From: CAZNKU01 sp045545235
GTDB lineage: Bacteria; Bacillota; Clostridia; Monoglobales; Firm-18
Reading direction: 5' to 3'
DNA: 64,000 bases
Assembly: GCA_045545235.1 (NCBI GenBank)
Contig: JAZQAN010000017.1
Span: forward strand, 9,241-73,240
Part shown: positions 18,031 through 25,595 of the stretch, in pieces
Layout: the number at the start of each line of letters is the position of its first letter
How positions within the stretch are numbered: the stretch's first letter is position 1
Translations under genes and position numbers: made by a program
Notes under the pieces: model-generated
Databases searched by the model: none
The model's input: only the letters and a program-made list of their open reading frames with translations
Told to the model about the DNA's origin: nothing

Positions 18031-19362
18031 TTATATTGCCTTATACTTTGTAAGCCATGTTCCTCTTATAAACCTTACTCCAAAGAACAAAGCCCTGCAT
18101 ATCCAGTCACTGAACATTGCAAACCATACGCCAAATACTCCCCAATCTAAAAATTTAACAAAAACATAACTAAGGCCAATTCTGCATATCCACATAGAAG
18201 CTATGGCAATTATCAAGGTGTATTTTACGTCATTTGCTGCACGAAATGAATTACCAAGACAAAAAGCAACAGGATGAACCAAAGCCAAAATTATTGAGTG
18301 AATAACCAGCAGTTGCTGTGCCATAGTTGCTGCCTCGGCTGAAAGCCCATACAGCCCCACAAGTTGCTTTGAAAATATCGCCATTACAATTGCAAGAGAA
18401 GCCATAAGCACATAGGCAATGCCCAAAAGCTTACGGGCATACATTTTTGCCTGTTCCTTTTCCTGGGCACCTACGCATCTTCCTACTACTGTTATCATTG
18501 CCATTCCAACAGCAGTTCCCGATGCATATTGAAGTGACGATAACCCATTTGCAGCAGCATTTGCCGCAATGGATACCGTACCCATAGCAGAAATTAGACT
18601 TTGAGTAATTACCTTACCAAACTGAAACATTCCGTTTTCCGCACCATTAGGAATACCTATGCCACAAATTCTTTTTATAATCTGAAAGTCCGGCTTATAA
18701 GAAAATAATTTTTCTATATGTACAGGAAGATTTTTGTCATATGTCAGTACCATTATCATAGCTGCACCCAAAATTCTGGATAAAAGCGTTGAAATTGCAG
18801 CCCCTGCCGCCCCCATATTCAATGCATATATCAAAATTGCGTTGATTAATAAATGAACTACATTCATTATAACAGAGACTTTCATAGATATTTTGGAATT
18901 ACCCATAGCACGGAATATTGATGAACCTGCATTATACAAGGCAAGAAAAGGATATGAAAGTGCAGTAAACAAAAAATAAATCTGTGCATTTTCCATAACA
19001 TCATTTGCAACACTTCCAAATACCATTGCAAGAAGACCTTTACGAAAAACAAGCATAATAAGCATAATGCCAACCGCTACTATAGATACTACCCACACAA
19101 GCTGTTTTGCGGCTTTATTTGCATTATCCATATTTCTTGCACCCATAAACTGAGATATCGTAACAGCCCCTCCTGCCGCAAGCGCAGAAAAAACATACAG
19201 CATAAGTAAATTAATGGAGTCTACAAGGGAAACCCCCGATACTGCCGCCTCACCTGCATAAGCAACCATTACAGTATCAAGCATACCGATAGTTACAGTT
19301 AAAAACTGTTCAATTACAAGTGGTATTATTATTTTTTTTAATTCCTGATTAGAAAAAATCAT
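18031..19362 (-). CDS. MATE family efflux transporter
   Basis: The 443-residue protein has about twelve hydrophobic segments and the MATE fold pattern in two halves (EQFLTVTIGMLDTVMVAYAG at the start and IPNGAENGMFQFGKVITQSL in the middle). Such pumps expel cationic drugs or metabolites using Na+ or H+. The ATG follows GTGAGGTTTAAAT. It is divergent from an AraC-type gene whose promoter lies about 70 bp away, so that regulator is the obvious candidate for its control. The transported compound is unknown. Confidence 0.92.
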   Translation of the reverse strand: MIFSNQELKKIIIPLVIEQFLTVTIGMLDTVMVAYAGEAAVSGVSLVDSINLLMLYVFSALAAGGAVTISQFMGARNMDNANKAAKQLVWVVSIVAVGIMLIMLVFRKGLLAMVFGSVANDVMENAQIYFLFTALSYPFLALYNAGSSIFRAMGNSKISMKVSVIMNVVHLLINAILIYALNMGAAGAAISTLLSRILGAAMIMVLTYDKNLPVHIEKLFSYKPDFQIIKRICGIGIPNGAENGMFQFGKVITQSLISAMGTVSIAANAAANGLSSLQYASGTAVGMAMITVVGRCVGAQEKEQAKMYARKLLGIAYVLMASLAIVMAIFSKQLVGLYGLSAEAATMAQQLLVIHSIILALVHPVAFCLGNSFRAANDVKYTLIIAIASMWICRIGLSYVFVKFLDWGVFGVWFAMFSDWICRALFFGVRFIRGTWLTKYKAI

Positions 19363-19445
19363 ATTTAAACCTCACAAAATTTGCACTTTTCCTATACATT
19401 ATAACAACAAAAAACATATATTTCTATTACTTTTCATAAAACAAG

Positions 19446-19474
19446 TTGCACAAAAGATAGATTTATGTTACAAT
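19446..19474 (+). promoter_or_regulatory. Sigma-A-like promoter of the third AraC gene
   Basis: TTGCAC (19446-19451), 17 bp, TACAAT (19469-19474). The predicted start of transcription falls only about ten bases before the ATG. Confidence 0.6.
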
Positions 19475-19489
19475 ACACGTGGTGATATT

Positions 19490-20227
19490 ATGAATTTATC
19501 TGTAACCCGTACCGAAAAGGGTACAAATTTTTTTCCGCTACACAAACATACCGAAACCGAGATTGTCTTTTACCCATCTACAACCGGGACACTGTCTACG
19601 CAAGATAAAACATATCCCATAAATCCCGGCAGTATACTTATAATTCCGCCGGACACCTTGCACAGTACCCATTCCGACAGGAAGCTTGACGGCATTTACC
19701 TTAGAGGGAATTTTAATCAACTGTTAAACCTTAGTGCTCCCGTACAAATCAGCGACAACAAGTACGGTGAAGGCAAACAACTTGTTATGATGATATACAA
19801 CAACCGTTTTGGAAACAAAGAATATTTGTCCTCACTTTGTGATGCTTTTGTAAATTTTATTGCAACAAACATTAAATTTGAGGATAATATATCAAAGGCG
19901 GTTATGGATATAGTATCTGAAATTACCCGACAGGCATACAAATGGGATTTAAATGTTACAGATATCCTAAACACAAGCGGATATGCCGAAGATTACATAC
20001 GTTCTCATTTCAAAAAAATTATTGGCAAAACTCCCGTAGAATTTCTTACACAGATACGAATAGAGCATGCACAATTTTTAATAGAAACTTACGGCAACAG
20101 CATACCACTTTCCCAAATAGCGGAAAACTGCGGATATATAGATTACGTATATTTTTCAAGGAGATTTAAACAGTTAACGGGAAAATCTCCAAGGAATTTT
20201 GCAGACAAAACCGTATCTGAATATTAG
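19490..20227 (+). CDS. AraC family transcriptional regulator
   Basis: The 245-residue protein has an N-terminal cupin sensor (HKHTETEIVFY, GSILIIPPDTLHSTH, near 18-60) and a C-terminal AraC DNA-binding domain (about 145-240) with EDYIRSHFKKIIGKTPVEFL and VYFSRRFKQLTGKSPRNF. The start is an ATG behind GGTGATATT. It diverges from the MATE gene. The two genes together look like an inducible export unit, but whether the inducer is a sugar or a toxic compound cannot be told. Confidence 0.9.
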   Translation: MNLSVTRTEKGTNFFPLHKHTETEIVFYPSTTGTLSTQDKTYPINPGSILIIPPDTLHSTHSDRKLDGIYLRGNFNQLLNLSAPVQISDNKYGEGKQLVMMIYNNRFGNKEYLSSLCDAFVNFIATNIKFEDNISKAVMDIVSEITRQAYKWDLNVTDILNTSGYAEDYIRSHFKKIIGKTPVEFLTQIRIEHAQFLIETYGNSIPLSQIAENCGYIDYVYFSRRFKQLTGKSPRNFADKTVSEY

Positions 20228-20270
20228 TCGTAAGAGTTTTAGAACATTTATAATATTCATAGATAAAAAA

Positions 20271-20294
20271 AGCGGAAAGGATAACCTTTCCGCT
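20271..20294. terminator. Bidirectional terminator between AraC and rplL
   Basis: A 10-bp stem AGCGGAAAGG (20271-20280) with CCTTTCCGCT (20285-20294), loop ATAA, is flanked by an A-run and a T-run, so it serves both converging genes. Confidence 0.92.
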
Positions 20295-20318
20295 TTTAAA
20301 AACAATACTAAGCTTAAA

Positions 20319-20684
20319 TTACTTAAGTTCGATTGTAGCGCCAACTTCTTCGAATTTAGCTTTCATTTCTTCAGCAGCAGCCTTGTCTACGCCTTCCTTA
20401 ATTGTAGAAGGAGCACCGTCAACAAGTTCTTTTGCTTCCTTAAGACCAAGACCTGTAGCTTCACGTACAACCTTGATAACCTTGATTTTTTCAGCACCAG
20501 CGTTAGCAAGTACAACTGTGAAGTCTGTTTTTTCTTCAGCAGCAGCACCAGCGTCGCCACCAGCAGCTACCATTACAGGAGCAGCAGCGCTTACGCCGAA
20601 TTCTTCTTCCATAGCTTTTACTAGTTCAGCAACTTCTAAAAGTTTAAGTTCTTTTATTGCATCTAAAATTTCATTAACTGTCAT
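20319..20684 (-). CDS. rplL: 50S ribosomal protein L7/L12
   Basis: The 121-residue protein has the N-terminal dimerisation helices (MTVNEILDAIKELKLLEVAELVKAMEE), an Ala-rich hinge near 35-50, and the C-terminal factor-binding domain (KIKVIKVVREATGLGLKEAKELVDG). It forms the stalk on the large subunit that recruits translation GTPases. The ribosome site is AGGAGGTATTTTAAA. It follows rplJ by 61 bp in the usual order and shares its promoter and leader. Confidence 0.98.
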   Translation of the reverse strand: MTVNEILDAIKELKLLEVAELVKAMEEEFGVSAAAPVMVAAGGDAGAAAEEKTDFTVVLANAGAEKIKVIKVVREATGLGLKEAKELVDGAPSTIKEGVDKAAAEEMKAKFEEVGATIELK

Positions 20685-20745
20685 TTTAAAATACCTCCTA
20701 AATAATTTTAATTAATAATTTTTAATAATAATGTAATACTGAAAA

Positions 20746-21306
20746 TTATTCAGCATCTGCAGCAGGAGCTTCTTCAGCACCGCCGTTTTTCTTAGCAACC
20801 AAATCAGCGATTTCTACGCCGCCTTCAACGATTGTGTTAAGCAATCTAACAAGACCTGAAACAGGTGACTGCAAGCTGCCCATCATCTTAGCGATAAGAA
20901 CTTCCTTAGATGGAGTTGAAGCCAATGTCTTAACCTCATCAAGAGAAATAACCTTACCTTCCATAAAACCTGATTTGAAAGATACGATATCGTGATCTTT
21001 CACGAAATCTGAGAATACTTTAGCAGGAGCTACCATATCCTCTGTATGATAAGCAAGAGCTGTAGGACCGTGAAGAACTTCATCAAGACCTTCAAGACCA
21101 ACTTCCCTAGCAGCAAAGCCAAGAAGTGAATTCTTAACTACAGTATATTTAACACCTGCAGCACGGAATTTTGTTCTTAATTCTGTATCTTCTTCAACAG
21201 TAAGACCACGATAGTCAACAATGACACCTGCTGCTGCACCCTTTAGTTCTTCAACCAAATTAGCAACTGCCGCTTTCTTGCTTTCTAAAACTTTTGCACT
21301 TGGCAT
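20746..21306 (-). CDS. rplJ: 50S ribosomal protein L10
   Basis: At 186 residues it shows the standard L10 pattern: N-terminal KKAAVANLVEELKGAAAGVIVDYRGLT, then an alpha-helical C-terminus that binds L7/L12 dimers. It has a somewhat longer acidic Ala/Glu tail than many homologues (GGAEEAPAADAE). L10 anchors the stalk to 23S rRNA and, with L12, feeds back on its own mRNA through the leader immediately upstream. The ribosome site GGAGGAAATTTAA is in front of the ATG. Confidence 0.98.
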   Translation of the reverse strand: MPSAKVLESKKAAVANLVEELKGAAAGVIVDYRGLTVEEDTELRTKFRAAGVKYTVVKNSLLGFAAREVGLEGLDEVLHGPTALAYHTEDMVAPAKVFSDFVKDHDIVSFKSGFMEGKVISLDEVKTLASTPSKEVLIAKMMGSLQSPVSGLVRLLNTIVEGGVEIADLVAKKNGGAEEAPAADAE

Positions 21307-21332
21307 TTAAATTTCCTCCTTTCAAGTGTTTT

Positions 21333-21442
21333 CAATAAAAAAGGTTCTTCGTCCATAGACACACGAAGAACCTGAAAATAATCAAAATAGATTAGTTTAT
21401 TCCTCGGCAGGTCTTATTTTTATGCCTGAGTCTATGGAAACC
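21333..21442 (-). ncRNA. Ribosomal protein L10 leader RNA with attenuator hairpin
   Basis: Between rplA and rplJ the minus-strand transcript contains AGACCTGCCGAGGAATA, as found in Firmicute L10 leaders. Segments 21430-21437 and 21353-21360 can pair (8 bp, GTCTATGG/CCATAGAC) to close the leader, while 21342-21352 and 21363-21373 form an 11-bp terminator stem followed by Us. The closing helix uses the loop of the terminator, so the two compete. L10(L12)4 binding is the known control of this family. Confidence 0.85.
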
Positions 21443-21448
21443 TTTATT

Positions 21449-21477
21449 ATAATATCATACAAATAAAAATTTGTCAA
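21449..21477 (-). promoter_or_regulatory. Promoter of rplJL
   Basis: Minus-strand TTGACA (21472-21477), 17 bp, TATTAT (21449-21454), just beyond the rplA stop. It gives rplJL its own transcript, beginning at the L10 leader. Confidence 0.8.
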
Positions 21478-21483
21478 GATAAA

Positions 21484-22179
21484 TTATTCACCGATTTTTG
21501 AAGCATTAATTTTAATGCCAGGGCCCATTGTTGATGTAACAACAACGCTCTTTAGGTACTGACCTTTTGCAGCAGCAGGCTTAGCCTTAATAACTGCATT
21601 CAAAAGTGTGTTAAAGTTGTCAGACAACTTTTCAACACCAAAAGATGCTTTACCGATAGGGCAATGAATAATGTTTGTTTTGTCAAGACGGTATTCAATC
21701 TTACCAGACTTGATTTCGCTGATAGCTTTAGCAACATCCATTGTTACTGTACCAGCCTTAGGGTTAGGCATCAAACCTTTTGGACCCAATACTTTACCCA
21801 AACGACCAACAACACCCATCATATCAGGTGTAGCAACGATAACGTCATATTCAAACCAGTTATCATTCTGAATTCTTGGAATAAGTTCCTCAGCACCTAC
21901 GAAATCTGCACCTGCCTGCTCAGCTTCTGTAGCCTTATCGCCTTTAGCAAATACAAGAACGCGAGCTGTTTTACCTGTACCGTGTGGAAGTACTACCGCA
22001 CCTCTAACCTGCTGGTCAGCGTGACGAGAGTCAACACCCAAACGAATATGAGCCTCTACTGTTTCATCAAACTTAGCTTTAGCTGTCTTTGTAATCAAAT
22101 CCATTGCTTCAGCTGTGTCGTAAAGGCGTGCTTTCTCAATAAGCTTTGCGCTTTCTTGATACTTTTTACCTCTTTTCAT
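21484..22179 (-). CDS. rplA: 50S ribosomal protein L1
   Basis: The 231-residue protein has the two-domain L1 pattern (KRGKKYQESAKLIE start, GTVTMDVAKAISEIKSGKIEYR in the RNA-binding domain). It binds 23S rRNA at the E-site stalk and represses its own operon by binding a similar structure in the mRNA. The ribosome site AAGGAGGTAAAAG directly follows an L1-like hairpin. It follows rplK by 71 bp. Confidence 0.98.
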   Translation of the reverse strand: MKRGKKYQESAKLIEKARLYDTAEAMDLITKTAKAKFDETVEAHIRLGVDSRHADQQVRGAVVLPHGTGKTARVLVFAKGDKATEAEQAGADFVGAEELIPRIQNDNWFEYDVIVATPDMMGVVGRLGKVLGPKGLMPNPKAGTVTMDVAKAISEIKSGKIEYRLDKTNIIHCPIGKASFGVEKLSDNFNTLLNAVIKAKPAAAKGQYLKSVVVTSTMGPGIKINASKIGE

Positions 22180-22192
22180 TCTTTTACCTCCT

Positions 22193-22225
22193 TGTGGTCA
22201 AACGGGAAAAAAATCCCCTCCCACG
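22193..22225 (-). ncRNA. Probable L1-binding leader hairpin upstream of rplA
   Basis: The minus-strand sequence runs GTGGGAGGGG, a T-rich loop, then CCCGTTTGACCACA, ending at the rplA ribosome site. An almost identical element precedes rplK. The GGGA/UCCC stem with flanking bases resembles the L1 site on 23S rRNA and known L1 operator RNAs of Firmicutes. Function is inferred from sequence and position. Confidence 0.65.
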
Positions 22226-22250
22226 TAATTAAATCACCGAAGTGTGTGGA

Positions 22251-22676
22251 TTACTCTTCTACTGTAACACCCATACTGCGAGCAGTACCAGCGATCATAG
22301 ACATAGCAGCTTCCAATGAAGCGGCATTAAGGTCAGGCATCTTCTGTTCAGCGATAGCCTGAAGATCAGCTTTTGAAAGCTGAGCAACCTTTGTCTTGTT
22401 AGGAACGCCTGAAGCTTTATCAATCTTACAAGCCTTCTTTATAAGAACAGCTGCCGGTGGAGTCTTAGTAATAAAAGTAAATGATCTGTCTGCAAAAACT
22501 GTAATTACAACAGGAATAATAAGACCAGCATCTTTGGCTGTCTTTTCGTTGAACTGTTTGCAGAATTCCATAATGTTAACACCATGCTGACCTAAAGCAG
22601 GACCAACCGGTGGTGCAGGAGTAGCCTTACCCGCTGCGATTTGTAATTTAATGTAACCAGCTACCTTTTGAGCCAT
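22251..22676 (-). CDS. rplK: 50S ribosomal protein L11
   Basis: The 141-residue protein starts AQKVAGYIKLQIAAGKATP and contains the proline-rich linker (PPVGPALGQHGVNIMEFCKQFN), both hallmarks of L11, which binds the GTPase-associated centre of 23S rRNA and is needed for RelA-type sensing. Ribosome site AGGAGGTGTAAACT. It is the first gene after nusG and is preceded by the first copy of the L1-like hairpin. Confidence 0.98.
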   Translation of the reverse strand: MAQKVAGYIKLQIAAGKATPAPPVGPALGQHGVNIMEFCKQFNEKTAKDAGLIIPVVITVFADRSFTFITKTPPAAVLIKKACKIDKASGVPNKTKVAQLSKADLQAIAEQKMPDLNAASLEAAMSMIAGTARSMGVTVEE

Positions 22677-22700
22677 AGTTTACACCTCCTAACATACTTG

Positions 22701-22732
22701 ATGTGGTACAAACGGGACCAATTCCCTCCCAC
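22701..22732 (-). ncRNA. Probable L1-binding leader hairpin upstream of rplK
   Basis: The minus-strand reads GTGGGAGGGAATTGG then TCCCGTTTGTACCACAT. It matches the element before rplA except in the loop and one inserted base. It lies about 25 bp before the rplK start, where L1 autoregulation acts in other bacteria. Confidence 0.65.
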
Positions 22733-22753
22733 TATAACATCGCACAAGCGAAA

Positions 22754-23269
22754 TTATACAACTTCTACCTGATTGAACTCAAGTTCAACAGGAGTTTCTC
22801 TACCAAACATTGATACAACAACACGAACCTTTTTCTTTTCCATACTGATTTCATCAACAATGCCGACAAAGTCTGAAAGTGGACCAAATTTAATTTTAAC
22901 ACTGTCACCTTCTGCATAGTTAAGAATAATCTGCTGCTGTTCAATACCCATATTTTCAACCTCTTCATCAGTAAGAGGTACAGGCTTTGAGCCCGGTCCA
23001 ACGAAACCTGTAACACCGCGTGTATTACGTACAATATACCAGGCTTCATCTGACATATTCATCTTTATAATAACATAGCCGGGAAATTTTTTGCGTGTAA
23101 CAACTCTTTTTTCGTCGTCCTTCATTTCCACAACTTCTTCCATAGGAATCTGTATATCCAGGATGGCATCTTCAATGCCACGATTTTCTATGGTTTTTTC
23201 GATGTTAGCCTTAACCTTGTTCTCATAACCTGAATAAGTATGGACTACATACCATTTAGCCTTTGCCAT
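22754..23269 (-). CDS. nusG: Transcription termination/antitermination protein NusG
   Basis: The 171-residue protein begins AKWYVVHTYSGYENKVK (NGN domain contacting RNA polymerase) and ends with a KOW domain (about 115-171, EGDSVKIKFGPLSDFVGIV). Standard length and motifs such as GFVGPGSKPVPL. It lies 23 bp after secE in the usual order and follows AGGAAGTGATGGCAC. Confidence 0.98.
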   Translation of the reverse strand: MAKAKWYVVHTYSGYENKVKANIEKTIENRGIEDAILDIQIPMEEVVEMKDDEKRVVTRKKFPGYVIIKMNMSDEAWYIVRNTRGVTGFVGPGSKPVPLTDEEVENMGIEQQQIILNYAEGDSVKIKFGPLSDFVGIVDEISMEKKKVRVVVSMFGRETPVELEFNQVEVV

Positions 23270-23292
23270 GTGCCATCACTTCCTATTCAATA

Positions 23293-23859
23293 TTATTGTG
23301 CAGGTGTTTCACCTTCAACAGGTTTTTCACCTTCAGCAGGCTTTTCGCCTTCAGCAGGTGTTTCGCCTTCAGCAGGTGTTTCGCCTTCAGCAGGCTTTTC
23401 GCCTTCAGCAGGTGTTTCGCCTTCAGCAGGTGTTTCACCTTCAGCAGGTGTTTCTTCTACAATACCCATTCTTGCATTAACTTCTTCCTGTGTCAAAACA
23501 GCGCCTGTTTCTTTGTCTGTGTATTCGCCAGTTTCCTGGTTCATTATAATTCCTTTTTCGTCAAGTGCTTTGATTGTTTCTGCAATCATAGCCTGATACT
23601 GTTCTTCTGTAATCTGTTGTTCACTACCTGTAGTAGCTTCAGGTTGAGTTTGTTCAACAGTTTCAGCAGGGGAAATTACATTCCACGCTGACGCAAAGCC
23701 ATAATCCAAAACCCAGATTAGAGCCCCAATAACCAATACTACAGCAAGAACAACAAATGTATTGTTCTTCACCTGTTTAAAGCTTGGCCATGTAACTTTT
23801 TTAAGTTCAGCCTTTACTTCTTTAACAAAATTAAGAGCCTTACTCTTTTTCTTAGCCAT
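23293..23859 (-). CDS. secE: SecE translocase subunit with long external hexapeptide-repeat tail
   Basis: The first ~60 residues are a complete bacterial SecE: a basic N-terminus, KKVTWPS at 20-26 and one membrane segment (about 34-52) after which the chain is outside the cell. Firmicute SecE normally ends there (60-75 residues), but this one runs to 188. Residues 60-135 are an acidic region; residues 136-188 (23296-23454) are eight hexapeptides E(T/K)P(A/V)EG and a final partial unit. The tail is continuous and in frame with no sign of frameshift. It is Pro/Glu rich and would be disordered on the outer face. Its role is unknown. It precedes nusG by 23 bp. Confidence 0.93.
   Translation of the reverse strand: MAKKKSKALNFVKEVKAELKKVTWPSFKQVKNNTFVVLAVVLVIGALIWVLDYGFASAWNVISPAETVEQTQPEATTGSEQQITEEQYQAMIAETIKALDEKGIIMNQETGEYTDKETGAVLTQEEVNARMGIVEETPAEGETPAEGETPAEGEKPAEGETPAEGETPAEGEKPAEGEKPVEGETPAQ
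23296..23454 (-). repeat. 18-bp tandem repeats encoding the SecE tail
   Basis: About nine consecutive 18-bp units (minus strand, variants of GAAACACCTGCTGAAGGC) keep reading frame. Two codon types (ACA/ACC-like Thr versus AAA Lys) alternate between units. Such arrays expand and contract easily. Confidence 0.95.
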
Positions 23860-23888
23860 TTTATCACTCCCTCTATAATAAGATAGAA

Positions 23889-24038
23889 TTATTTTGTTTC
23901 TTTATGAAGAGTGTGCTTTCTGCAGAATTTGCAGTATTTGTTCATTTCAAGACGATCAGGATCGTTCTTCTTGTTCTTCATTGTGTCATAGTTTCTCTGT
24001 TTGCATTCTGTGCATTCCAATGTAATTTTTACTCTCAT
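23889..24038 (-). CDS. rpmG: 50S ribosomal protein L33
   Basis: A short 49-residue protein, MRVKITLECTECKQRNYD..., with zinc-ribbon cysteines CTEC and CKFC, i.e. the zinc-containing L33 form. The RBS GGAGG is followed by TTAAAAAT and the ATG at 24038. It stands in its usual place ahead of secE and probably begins the operon, with a promoter about 85 bp upstream. Confidence 0.96.
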   Translation of the reverse strand: MRVKITLECTECKQRNYDTMKNKKNDPDRLEMNKYCKFCRKHTLHKETK

Positions 24039-24121
24039 ATTTTTAACCTCCAAATTGTTATCTGTTTAAAACCCGTAAAAAGGCACATCAAAAAAAGACC
24101 CATTTTTACGAGGTCTATATA

Positions 24122-24150
24122 AATATATCATATAAACATCGCTAAGTCAA
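24122..24150 (-). promoter_or_regulatory. Promoter of the rpmG-secE-nusG-rplKA operon
   Basis: Minus-strand TTGACT (24145-24150), 17 bp, TATATT (24122-24127). The ~80-base leader that follows can form a CGTAAAAA/TTTTTACG hairpin of unknown meaning. Confidence 0.65.
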
Positions 24151-24167
24151 GTGTTTTTTTTAATTTT

Positions 24168-24812
24168 TTACAGAGTACCCACTTTTTTTCCATTACGGGG
24201 ATATTTGGCAGGAGTATTGCCTGTTTTTTCTATAACCACAATACTATGTGTAATTTCCTCATCAGAAAGTGTATGAAGCTGAACCTCCTTCACGTTTCCT
24301 CCAAGTAATTTTATAAGTGGTTTTGCCTCATCAAGCTCCGCTTCAATATCCTTACCCTTCATAGCAAGCATATATCCACCTTTTTTCACAAGCGGAAGAC
24401 AATATTCAACCAATGTGCAAAGTCTTGCAACCGCCCGGCTTACCGCAACGTCAAACTGCTCGCGGTACAGTTTGTTTTTCCCCGCTTCTTCTGCACGTAT
24501 ATGAATGCATTCTGTTTCAATTCCAAGTTGCGAAGAAACTTCCTTCAAAAAATTAATTCTTTTATTGAGACTGTCCATAAGTGTAAGTTTTATGTTGTTA
24601 TTTTCAATTTTTACAGGAATACCGGGGAAACCTGCCCCCGTACCAACATCAACAACCTTATCCCCATCATTTATGTATCCGCTTTTAAGACACGTAATAC
24701 TGTCCTCAAAATGTTTAACTTTTACTTCTTCAGGCTCTGTAATGGCTGTAAGATTAATTTTTTCATTCCATTCAAGAAGAAGACTCATATATTTTTCAAA
24801 TTCCGGTTTCAA
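24168..24812 (-). CDS. rsmG: 16S rRNA (guanine(527)-N7)-methyltransferase RsmG
   Basis: A 214-residue class I SAM methyltransferase with KINLTAITEPEEV and the SAM-binding VDVGTGAGFPGIP motif, followed by VSRAVARL. It methylates G527 in the 530 loop of 16S rRNA. The best start is TTG at 24812, six bases behind GAGGTG; the GTG at 24821 is part of that ribosome site. It is the next gene upstream of the ribosomal protein block and downstream of the spoIIQ-like gene. Confidence 0.95.
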   Translation of the reverse strand: MKPEFEKYMSLLLEWNEKINLTAITEPEEVKVKHFEDSITCLKSGYINDGDKVVDVGTGAGFPGIPVKIENNNIKLTLMDSLNKRINFLKEVSSQLGIETECIHIRAEEAGKNKLYREQFDVAVSRAVARLCTLVEYCLPLVKKGGYMLAMKGKDIEAELDEAKPLIKLLGGNVKEVQLHTLSDEEITHSIVVIEKTGNTPAKYPRNGKKVGTL

Positions 24813-24862
24813 AAAAATCACCTCTGTGACATTATATCACAAAGGTGAGAATATTTCCACAC

Positions 24863-25546
24863 TTATTTTATCAAATCCAGAGGATTAATATATTTTTCCT
24901 CAGAAACAACTTCAAAATGAAGATGGGGTTTTTGAGAAAATTCAAACTCTCCTTTATTTCCCACCGTCCCAATCATCTGTCCTTCATCGAGGTTATCATC
25001 TTTTTTTACAACTGCTTTATCAAGATTTTTATATATAGTAATTATACCATCCTGATGTTGTATCTTAACAGAAACCCCATATTTTTCACTTTCAGATACA
25101 TCAACAACAATGCCGGGAGCTGACGTATCAACCTCTGCTCCATAATCTGCTTCTATATCCACACCACTATGCGTTCTCCAATCCTGCATTGTTTCATCCC
25201 ATAAAAGTTCATCAGTGGAAAATTCTTTCTGAATTTTTCCCGAAAGAGGCATCCTGTATTCAAAACGCACCATAACCTCTTTTGTTTGTGGCTCTTCGAT
25301 TTCTTCCACCGGTACAAATTCTTCCTTTTCAACGCTGAATTCATATTCTTCAATTTCTTCTCTTTTGTTATCAGTCACAACCGGAACATCATCAGGTTCA
25401 ATGTTTTCACTATTTTCTGCAACACGTTGAGAGTTACGTGTAAATACTGCCGAAACCATAATAATTCCCAATGCAAATACAGTAAGTGTTATAAAAAATT
25501 TATTGCTCACAAGTTTTAATACAGAATTACCTTTTTTATCACTCAT
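24863..25546 (-). CDS. spoIIQ: M23 peptidase, stage II sporulation protein SpoIIQ-like
   Basis: The 227-residue protein has one membrane segment (about 17-32), a charged Glu-rich linker, and a LytM/M23 domain (about 95-227). Both zinc-ligand motifs are complete: HSGVD (His, Asp) and HLHFE. Next to SpoIID, this is the forespore half of the SpoIIQ-SpoIIIAH channel between forespore and mother cell. Many Clostridia keep the active site, whereas B. subtilis has lost it. The ribosome site is AGGAGGTAGATGTT. A general M23 hydrolase is the alternative. Confidence 0.85.
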   Translation of the reverse strand: MSDKKGNSVLKLVSNKFFITLTVFALGIIMVSAVFTRNSQRVAENSENIEPDDVPVVTDNKREEIEEYEFSVEKEEFVPVEEIEEPQTKEVMVRFEYRMPLSGKIQKEFSTDELLWDETMQDWRTHSGVDIEADYGAEVDTSAPGIVVDVSESEKYGVSVKIQHQDGIITIYKNLDKAVVKKDDNLDEGQMIGTVGNKGEFEFSQKPHLHFEVVSEEKYINPLDLIK

Positions 25547-25566
25547 AACATCTACCTCCTGAGGAT

Positions 25567-25594
25567 ATTATTCCCCAAGAAGATGTTTTTATAC
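25567..25594 (-). promoter_or_regulatory. Possible sigma-F/G-type promoter of spoIIQ
   Basis: Minus-strand GTATA (25590-25594), 14 bp, GGGAATAAT (25567-25575) fits the forespore sigma-factor pattern GTATA and GGnnAnAnT, one base shorter than the ideal spacing. spoIIQ is a sigma-F gene in other spore formers. The boxes overlap the end of spoIID. Confidence 0.4.
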
Positions 25595-25595
25595 G

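Noticed and set aside
19380..19451. TTGCAC sequences at both ends of the MATE-AraC intergenic region as an operator pair
   Set aside because: The one on the right is the AraC -35 box itself and the two differ in their flanks, so the resemblance may be chance.
23240..23596. Long plus-strand open frames across the SecE tail, and a CRISPR-like look of the 18-bp repeats
   Set aside because: The units are contiguous without spacers and keep the secE frame. The opposite frames are by-products of the repeat, with no ribosome site.
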